Below, piece after piece: positions 16,067 to 21,308 of a stretch of DNA of 21,308 nt. The stretch covers positions 1-21,308 of the forward strand of contig FR884135.1 in NCBI GenBank assembly GCA_000435975.1, read 5' to 3'. Under the pieces are notes generated by a model. It made no database searches. It worked only from the letters and a program-made list of their open reading frames with translations, and had not been told where the DNA came from. Origin of the DNA: Oscillibacter sp. CAG:241 (GTDB taxonomy: Bacteria; Bacillota; Clostridia; Oscillospirales; Oscillospiraceae). The position numbers were made by a program, and so were the translations under genes. How positions within the stretch are numbered: the first letter of the stretch is position 1; each line of letters starts with the position of its first letter.

Positions 16067-16999
16067 TCAGTCCGTTACCGTCACGTCCAGGCCGAACTCC
16101 TCCGGCAGGAACCGGGGGCACACGTTGCCGCTGGTGCAGATGGTGGAGGCGGCCAGCCGGGTGCCGATCTCGCAGGATTCGGCCAGCGTCTTGCCATAGG
16201 TCAGGCCGATGGTAGCTCCGGCAAAGAAGGCGTCTCCCGCGCCGGTGGTGTCCTTCACGTCCACCTTGCGGCCTGGACAGGCCCCCTGGTCCCCGTCACA
16301 GCTGGCGTACACGGCCCCCTGGGCCCCCATGGTAACGATCATCCGGGGAATGCGGGCGCTGCGGATCTTCAGGGCCAGGATCTTTTGCAGCTCCTCCGGG
16401 GTCTTTTCGCTGTAATCGTCGGAGAACAGAATGCCCATCTCCTGCTGGTTGCACACAAAGCAGCTGGTCTGCTGCAAGAAGTCCCGGCGCTCCACGGCAA
16501 TGCTCATGTTGGACACCACGGCGTATACGTCCTTTTGGTACTTCCTGGCGTACTGGAACACCCGCTTGACGATCTCCTTGTCCATGTCGATCTCCAGGGC
16601 GATGCTGTCGGCGTCCCGGAAGATCTCGTCCCCCTTTTCGTCCAGCAGGGCGATCAGGGGCCGCAGGTCCGGGCGCTTGCTGATGGCGGCGCACACATCC
16701 CTCTGGTTGTCGAACACCGCCAGCCAGGTGCCCATGCCGTCGGGGGTGGGCAGTACATAGTCGGTGTTCACCTTGTGATTTTTCAGCTGGCGCACCACGT
16801 CGGAGCCCAGACCGGTGTCGTCCACCAGGCTCACAAACGTGGGACGCAGCTCCACGTTGGCGATGTCCTCCACCACGTTGCGGCTGACGCCGCCGGGGAC
16901 CTGCTCCACCCGGCCCACATTGCGCCCGCCGGGGATATAGGTGGACGTGGGGTATCCCTTGATGTCCACAAAGACGGCGCCCAGCACCACGATTCCCAT
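16067..16999 (-). CDS. PfkB-family carbohydrate or nucleoside kinase
   Basis: This encodes 310 residues. It starts at ATG 16999, 8 nt after AGGAGG. It is a ribokinase-fold kinase that moves phosphate from ATP to a sugar or nucleoside. The N-terminal PfkB signature is PGGVSRNVVEDIA (35-47) and the C-terminal one is DTTGAGDAFFAGA (250-262), with Asp256 as the catalytic base and the GAGD anion hole. The PGGVSRN form is similar to that in pseudouridine kinase (PsuK) and other nucleoside-type members, but no pseudouridine glycosidase (PsuG) or transporter is next to it, so the substrate is left open. Its promoter (17031-17059) faces away from the sigma-factor promoter. The second gene of the operon is the 77-residue membrane protein. 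Confidence 0.9.
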   Translation of the reverse strand: MGIVVLGAVFVDIKGYPTSTYIPGGRNVGRVEQVPGGVSRNVVEDIANVELRPTFVSLVDDTGLGSDVVRQLKNHKVNTDYVLPTPDGMGTWLAVFDNQRDVCAAISKRPDLRPLIALLDEKGDEIFRDADSIALEIDMDKEIVKRVFQYARKYQKDVYAVVSNMSIAVERRDFLQQTSCFVCNQQEMGILFSDDYSEKTPEELQKILALKIRSARIPRMIVTMGAQGAVYASCDGDQGACPGRKVDVKDTTGAGDAFFAGATIGLTYGKTLAESCEIGTRLAASTICTSGNVCPRFLPEEFGLDVTVTD

Positions 17000-17030
17000 A
17001 AAAACGTCCTCCTGCGACTATATTTTCTTC

Positions 17031-17059
17031 ATTATACCGCCTGGGGACCGTTTGGGCAA
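17031..17059 (-). promoter_or_regulatory. Promoter of the kinase operon
   Basis: On the minus strand, TTGCCC (17054-17059) is followed by a 17-bp spacer and a perfect TATAAT (17031-17036), about 32 nt before the start codon. Confidence 0.7.
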
Positions 17060-17079
17060 GCCCTTTCGGCGCATTTGTC

Positions 17080-17108
17080 TTGACGGGCCCCGGCCCCGGC
17101 GGCATAAT
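17080..17108 (+). promoter_or_regulatory. Promoter of the sigma/anti-sigma operon
   Basis: TTGACG (17080-17085) and CATAAT (17103-17108) are separated by a 17-bp spacer made only of G and C, including two GGCCCC repeats. The -35 boxes of this and the divergent kinase promoter are only 20 bp apart. The leader to the ATG is about 90 nt and contains a second TTGACG (17161-17166) without a good -10. Confidence 0.6.
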
Positions 17109-17205
17109 AGAGGCAGCATACAAAAATTTTTCCCCTTTTCCGCGAAACCACCGGGATTTTTTGACGGGATGACAGGCAGAAGCAACTCGAAAGGAGAATG
17201 TCACC

Positions 17206-17760
17206 ATGGAGGACCGCGACATCGTGACCCTGTACTGGCAGCGGGATGAGGAGGCCATCCGCCAGACGGACCGGCAGTATGGCCGGTATCTGTCGGCCAT
17301 CGCCTTCCACATCCTGGCGGACCGGGAGGACAGCCGGGAGACCGTCAACGACACCTATCTGCGGGCATGGAGCTCCATGCCGCCCCACCGGCCCCGGGTG
17401 CTGTCCACCTATCTGGGCCATATCACCCGGCAGCTGTCCATCGACCGCTGGCGGGCCCGGGGCCGGGTGAAGCGGTCGGCCTACGCCGTGTCCCTGGAGG
17501 AGCTGGGGGACTGCGTATCCGGCCGGGACACGCCGGAGGAGGCCCTGGACCTGCGGGAGCTGGGCCGGGCCGTGGGCGACTATCTCCGGACGCTGCCGCT
17601 TCCCGCCCGCCGGGCGTTTCTCTGCCGCTATTATTATGCCGACTCCCTGGCGGAGACGGCCCGGGTCTGCGGCATCAGCGTACCGGCGGTCAAGAGTCAG
17701 CTGTACCGCACCCGCCAGGGGCTGCGGACATATCTGGAAAAGGAGGGCTTTGACGTATGA
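17206..17760 (+). CDS. ECF-type RNA polymerase sigma factor
   Basis: This encodes 184 residues, the usual size for ECF sigma factors. The start at 17206 follows AAAGGAG. Region 2 is at about 21-85, with SRETVNDTYLRAWSSMP (43-59) and then HITRQLSIDRWRARGR (72-87), the -10 recognition helix. Region 4 (about 124-178) has the helix-turn-helix SLAETARVCGISVPAVKSQL (147-166) followed by YRTRQGLRTYL. It directs RNA polymerase to a small set of promoters, probably under a stimulus sensed by the downstream membrane protein, with which it overlaps by 4 nt (ATGA). The operon promoter looks housekeeping-type rather than autoregulated. Confidence 0.93.
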   Translation: MEDRDIVTLYWQRDEEAIRQTDRQYGRYLSAIAFHILADREDSRETVNDTYLRAWSSMPPHRPRVLSTYLGHITRQLSIDRWRARGRVKRSAYAVSLEELGDCVSGRDTPEEALDLRELGRAVGDYLRTLPLPARRAFLCRYYYADSLAETARVCGISVPAVKSQLYRTRQGLRTYLEKEGFDV

Positions 17761-18920
17761 ACCCGGAACAGCTCAGCGATGCCATGAATGAATTGCCCCA
17801 GGAGCTTTTGGAGGAGACCCAGGCCGCCCGGTCCCGGCGGAGGCCGCGATGGAAGCCGCTGGCCGCGGCGGCAGCGTGTCTGCTGCTGGCGGCGGGAGCC
17901 TGGGCGCTGGTAGGCCGCCCGGCGGAACCCGCCCCGGACCCCGGGGACCTGCCGGTGCTGACCATCGACAGGGACTACGGCGGCATGGGAGATTACCCGC
18001 TGTCGGCGGAGGAATTTGCCGCCTATGACGGCGGACCGTGGCGGGAGGGCATGGAGCTTGCCGCCCTGCCGGTGTTCCGCAACACCACCCGCATGGACGT
18101 GGCCAACGGCTTCCGCACCGGCGGCGGAGACTATGCGCAGCTGCGGCGGACCATGGAGCAGCTGGCGGCGGCGGCGGGGGCGGACGTGGCCCAGTCTGCC
18201 GTGGAGGTCCGGGTGCCGGACGAGACGGTGCAGGCCGCCATGGAGAATGCCTGGGCCGGGGAGACCTGGCAGTGCGGCGTGACGTTTGCCGTCAGAGGGG
18301 GTCCCACAGAGCTGGCGCTGACGTGGAAGGATGTCACCGTGACCGTGGGGGAGAGTGGAGAGCTGTGGGTGAAGCTTTCCCGGCCGGAGCTGGCGGCTCT
18401 GACCCCTGACGCCGCGGCGGCGTGGCTGCTGGAGCAGTACGGGGTCGTTTTCGGGGAGCAGACCCGGTATTTTATGGCCGCCCGGGACAGCGGCAGCTGT
18501 TCCCTGTATTTCTACCGGCCGGAGGAGGACCTGACCCAGGGCATCCTTCAGCGCAGCATCCTGAAAACGTGGGTCCGGCTGTCCGGCGGCAGCTGTGAGC
18601 TCCGGCTGTACCGGCCGGAGTTGTCCGACGCCAACACGGTGGGAGCTTATCCGCTGGTGACTGTGGACCAGGCCCGGCAGCGGCTGGCGGCGGGGCAGCA
18701 CCTGTCTGCCTGGGAGCCCTTCCCGGGGGAGGACCGGGTCAAGCGGGTGGACCTGCAATACCTGGCCCGGCAGACGGACCGGTACTTCATGCCCTACTAT
18801 GTGTTCTGGGTGGAATGTGACGACGGGGAGCAGGGCGTGTGCTATCGCCCCTATTACGTTCCGGCGGTGGCGGATGCCTATATTGCCGGCATGCCCCAAA
18901 GCCCCACCGGGGCGGCATAA
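17757..18920 (+). CDS. Probable membrane-bound anti-sigma factor
   Basis: This encodes 387 residues. It starts in the ATGA overlap with the sigma gene, so it is translationally coupled. A cytoplasmic N-terminus of 33 residues (MNPEQLSDAMNELPQELLEE, then a basic RSRRRPRWK) is followed by one membrane helix (34-52) and an extracellular part of about 335 residues. The short N-terminus is the expected sigma-binding element; no zinc-binding HxxxCxxC motif is present. The extracellular part has no domain I recognise. It is rich in Tyr, Trp and acidic residues, has YFMPYYVFWVECDDGEQG near the end (341-358), and looks like a sensor or YcdA/RsgI-like soluble region only by position. The role is inferred from gene order and topology. 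Confidence 0.7.
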   Translation: MNPEQLSDAMNELPQELLEETQAARSRRRPRWKPLAAAAACLLLAAGAWALVGRPAEPAPDPGDLPVLTIDRDYGGMGDYPLSAEEFAAYDGGPWREGMELAALPVFRNTTRMDVANGFRTGGGDYAQLRRTMEQLAAAAGADVAQSAVEVRVPDETVQAAMENAWAGETWQCGVTFAVRGGPTELALTWKDVTVTVGESGELWVKLSRPELAALTPDAAAAWLLEQYGVVFGEQTRYFMAARDSGSCSLYFYRPEEDLTQGILQRSILKTWVRLSGGSCELRLYRPELSDANTVGAYPLVTVDQARQRLAAGQHLSAWEPFPGEDRVKRVDLQYLARQTDRYFMPYYVFWVECDDGEQGVCYRPYYVPAVADAYIAGMPQSPTGAA

Positions 18921-19009
18921 TGCGGCATATCGCCGGTTTCTGGGATATGGGCTGCTGGATACCCATGCGATTTTCACTCTGATACGGGCATTTTTCCCCA
19001 AATTGCAAG

Positions 19010-19062
19010 AAAGGCCCCCTGCTTTTGCCGCGTGAAAGCAGGGGGCCTTTGGCATATTTTTT
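19010..19062. terminator. Terminator between the anti-sigma gene and the tail module
   Basis: A perfect 16-bp stem (arms 19010-19025 and 19035-19050), a 9-nt loop and T6 at 19057-19062 lie between convergent genes ending at 18920 (+) and 19118 (-). The T run is 6 nt from the stem on the plus strand. It can serve both strands. Confidence 0.85.
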
Positions 19063-19117
19063 ACCGGCTGGCGGCATATAACTCTTTGGGCTTCGCCGTT
19101 TGCCGCTTTCGCGCGCC

Positions 19118-19729
19118 TCACATCGCCAGCGCGATCCACCTGATTTGTGACCCGTTGGCCCAGCACCGGGAGGAGCCGTTGGTCCGCAGGCGGAAGGAGC
19201 TGACGGTGATCTGGTCCGCCACGCAGGTGGTTGCCGCCGCTGCGGTGGTGTCGCCCGCTCCGCCGCCGCTGGAGTTGATGCACTGGGCAGCTGATTTGTT
19301 GGTCCGCACCCCCGGCACCAGACCGGAGGCGAAGTTGACTGCATATCCGCACACCACGTTATAGGTGGCCGTGCTGTCAAAGGTGGGGGCGTTCTCCACC
19401 CGCAGGAAGATCAGGGATGGCACGGTGCCCAGATTGTGGGTGACGGTCTCGTATACGGCGTTTGTTACCGTCTTTCCCAGCGTTACAGTGCCCTGGGCCA
19501 TTTTCAGCGTACCGGTGACCTTTCCCCCGGCCACATACGCCGTCAGGCCCGCCAAGATGTCGCCCGCCGTGGCCGTGGCGTCTCCGGGATCCACTCCGCC
19601 GCCGGTGACGATGCCACCGATGGCCTCCGGGAAATCCTCGGCGGCAATGGTCGTTCCGCCGCCGGTCTTGCTGCGGATGGCGTCTGCAATGGCGCTCAGC
19701 AGAGCGCTTAGGGTGCTGTATTTTCCCAT
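19118..19729 (-). CDS. Phage tail-associated protein
   Basis: This encodes 203 residues. The ATG at 19729 overlaps the upstream stop by one base (TGATG), and GGAGG lies about 10 nt before it. The N-terminus, LSALLSAIADAIRSKTGGG then IAAEDFPEAIGGI, and the following TATAGDILAGLTAYVAGGKVTGTL, are typical of tail or baseplate-associated proteins of Firmicute prophages. The C-terminal half (about 75-203), with TVTHNLGTVPSLIFLRVEN and a Ser/Thr/Ala-rich end, looks like a beta-rich receptor-binding or tail-tip domain. It is the last gene before the terminator. Its exact role is not known. Confidence 0.75.
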   Translation of the reverse strand: MGKYSTLSALLSAIADAIRSKTGGGTTIAAEDFPEAIGGIVTGGGVDPGDATATAGDILAGLTAYVAGGKVTGTLKMAQGTVTLGKTVTNAVYETVTHNLGTVPSLIFLRVENAPTFDSTATYNVVCGYAVNFASGLVPGVRTNKSAAQCINSSGGGAGDTTAAAATTCVADQITVSSFRLRTNGSSRCWANGSQIRWIALAM

Positions 19730-21308
19730 CAGTAGCTCGCCTCCATTGCCGCGCCGATGGCCGCCGTGATAGCGGCGCCGACCTGTGCCACCGTCTGGTA
19801 GCCCTTGCCTGTCACGGTGGATTCCACCTGTGCCGCCGTCTGGTACCCGCTGTCGTTGGTGATCTCGGAGGTCTTGGCAGGCACACGGGTGTTCAGCTTC
19901 CGCACATACACCAGACCGCTGGCCAGCATGGGCGTGACCTCATAGCTGGCGTTTCCGGTCAGTGCGGCGGAGTTGGCGGAGCTGCCGCCGGGGACGTCGC
20001 CAACAAACGTAATGCCTGCCGACACCGTGGTATACAGCTGTACCTCCGTGGCCGTGGTGTTCACCACCCGGAAGGGATTCACGTTGCCGTAGGTATACGG
20101 GATGAACACCCGGGCCTTGGCGCTGAGGGCCGTACCCAGCACCAGCGCCTTGTCGCACAGCAGCAGTTTGTAACTCTCGCTGCTGCCGCCGGTGGTCAGG
20201 TGTTCGTTGAGGTTTACCACCGTGTCCTGCAAATTGTCCACCGTCAGCTGATTGCCGGAATACCAGGTTTCCTCCGCCGGGTTCCGGCTGAGAAAGCCGG
20301 TGATAACGGCCTTGCCAATGGAGGTGTTGACGGCGCTCTGAACGGACAGCGTTCCCTTTATGCTCACCGTCGGGTCGTCCTCCACCGTCACGCCGTCCAT
20401 GCGCAGGTTTTCAATGTCCAGCGGGATAATGACCCGTTTGGCGCTCTTGTTGACGACGTACAGCTGCTTGACCCGCAAGCTCCCCTTGCCGGACAGCCGC
20501 AGCGTGGGATTGGTCTCCCCGGATTTCTGAGTATGCCGCCAGCCGTCCACGCGGACGTCGAAGGTGCCGCCTGCGGCGCTGCTGGTGTAGATAATGGTCT
20601 TGGCGTCCGTCTCGATGTTCCGCAGGGTCAGCACGCCGGGCAGGGTAGCCTTGGTGGTGTACAGTGCGAAGCCGCCGATGCCATTGTTCAGCATCCGCAC
20701 GTTTTCGATGGTGATGTTGGTGGCCGTGCCCAGATTGGGCTCCACGTCGATGCCGTACTGGGGCGCCGTGCGGTCGGTATAGGTGAAGTCGCAGTCCCGC
20801 ACCACCACGCCGTCCGCCTCGATAATGGACAGGCCGTTGCGGCTGCATTTGTAGGTGCGGATCCGCTCCAGCGTCACGTTCTGAGAGATCTCCGCCATGG
20901 TCCCGTTGCCGCCTACGCACACGCCGTCGCCCCAGGTGTACCGGATATCCACATCGCTGACATGGACGTTGTGACTGTTGACGATGCGGATGCCGTGACC
21001 GCTCTCACCGGTGGTGGCCGTGTGGGACTCCCGGTCGCCGATGATGGTCAGCCCGCCCTCAACGGTGACGTTGTTCACGTTGTGGATGTTCAGCACGGCG
21101 TAGAAATCGTAGCCATTGGCGGTGAGCTGGAAGGTAGCGGCATCGAAAAGCAGCCGCTGCCCGCTGTGCACCGTCAGGGCGGCAAAGAAATTGTTGTCCG
21201 CCGTGGTCGCGCTGACCTTGTAGGTCCCGGTGGGGAATAACACGGCGGAGATGCCCCGTGTGCTGGCCGCATCCAGCGCCGCCTGGATGGCCGCCGTGTC
21301 GTCGGGGG
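19729..21308 (-). CDS. Beta-helix tailspike-like protein, N-terminus outside the window
   Basis: The frame stays open to the window edge, so at least 526 residues are seen and the start is missing. The codons before 21243 read DDTAAIQAALDAASTRGISA, the entry motif of pectate-lyase-3/tailspike right-handed beta-helices, followed by LFPTGTYKVSA. Repeated coil-like strands follow (VTVEGGLTII, GIRIVNSHNVHVSDVDI, VTLERIRTYKCSRNGLSII, VVVRDCDFTY, ITIENVRMLNNGIGGFALY). The C-terminus (19732-19875) has TSEITNDSGYQTAAQV and a second GYQTVAQV, repeats common in phage tail fibres. It probably binds or cuts surface glycans during adsorption; no catalytic residues can be assigned with confidence. GTG at 21243 is an internal codon, not the start. 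Confidence 0.85.
   Translation of the reverse strand, partial: PDDTAAIQAALDAASTRGISAVLFPTGTYKVSATTADNNFFAALTVHSGQRLLFDAATFQLTANGYDFYAVLNIHNVNNVTVEGGLTIIGDRESHTATTGESGHGIRIVNSHNVHVSDVDIRYTWGDGVCVGGNGTMAEISQNVTLERIRTYKCSRNGLSIIEADGVVVRDCDFTYTDRTAPQYGIDVEPNLGTATNITIENVRMLNNGIGGFALYTTKATLPGVLTLRNIETDAKTIIYTSSAAGGTFDVRVDGWRHTQKSGETNPTLRLSGKGSLRVKQLYVVNKSAKRVIIPLDIENLRMDGVTVEDDPTVSIKGTLSVQSAVNTSIGKAVITGFLSRNPAEETWYSGNQLTVDNLQDTVVNLNEHLTTGGSSESYKLLLCDKALVLGTALSAKARVFIPYTYGNVNPFRVVNTTATEVQLYTTVSAGITFVGDVPGGSSANSAALTGNASYEVTPMLASGLVYVRKLNTRVPAKTSEITNDSGYQTAAQVESTVTGKGYQTVAQVGAAITAAIGAAMEASY

Noticed and set aside
17161..17183. Second TTGACG before the sigma-factor gene as its promoter
   Set aside because: No -10-like box lies 16-18 bp downstream, and it would place the transcript start at the ribosome binding site.
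17697..19352. Minus-strand open frame across the anti-sigma gene and the terminator
   Set aside because: It runs through a perfect transcription terminator (19010-19050) and has no ribosome binding site or recognisable domain.

Overview
The window looks like a chromosomal segment of a GC-rich, Gram-positive gut Firmicute, probably an Oscillospirales (Clostridia) relative. The support is strong GC preference at third codon positions, AGGAGG-type ribosome binding sites, housekeeping promoters with TTGACA/TATAAT-like boxes, a huge signal-peptide protein with a C-terminal sortase-like anchor, and a single-domain thiolase. The order mfd followed by a PrsA/SurA-like foldase is common in Clostridia. 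No species can be named from the sequence alone.

Layout. (1) 109-6300 (-): a 2063-residue secreted, wall- or membrane-anchored multidomain protein with tandem repeats, a PHP-type metallohydrolase domain, a ThuA/GATase-like domain, two OB-fold-like domains and a Cys-rich tail. It is divergent from (2) 6518-7708 (+), a YibE/F-family membrane protein. (3) 7836-11375 (+) is mfd (transcription-repair coupling factor), overlapping by 4 nt (4) 11372-12418 (+), a membrane-anchored foldase. (5) 12594-13850 (+) is an acetyl-CoA acetyltransferase with its own promoter and a strong terminator. (6) 14296-15750 (+) is an O-antigen ligase/polymerase-like membrane protein behind an unusual leader with stacked mini-ORFs. 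(7, 8) On the minus strand, a PfkB-family kinase (16067-16999) is followed 10 nt later by a two-helix membrane protein (15823-16056). (9, 10) 17206-18920 (+) is an ECF-type sigma factor overlapping a single-pass membrane protein, probably its anti-sigma factor. (11, 12) 19118 to the window end (-) holds two tail genes of prophage type: a beta-helix tailspike-like protein, cut by the window edge, and a small tail-associated protein.

Most of the window is ordinary chromosome: DNA repair, protein folding, central acetyl-CoA metabolism and envelope functions. The accessory parts are the giant surface protein, the envelope glycan ligase with its leader, the sigma/anti-sigma pair and the prophage-like tail module. 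Three gene pairs are convergent or end at perfect GC-rich hairpins (36-73, 15768-15815, 19010-19050), and two are divergent with back-to-back promoters (6356-6485 and 17031-17108).

I found no CRISPR array, tRNA, rRNA, transposase or recognisable riboswitch. I do not see a clearly new multi-gene system. The best leads are the architecture and near-identical repeats of the giant protein, the leader of the O-antigen ligase gene, the palindrome over the likely mfd promoter, the sigma/anti-sigma pair with an unrecognised extracellular domain, and the tail-module boundary.
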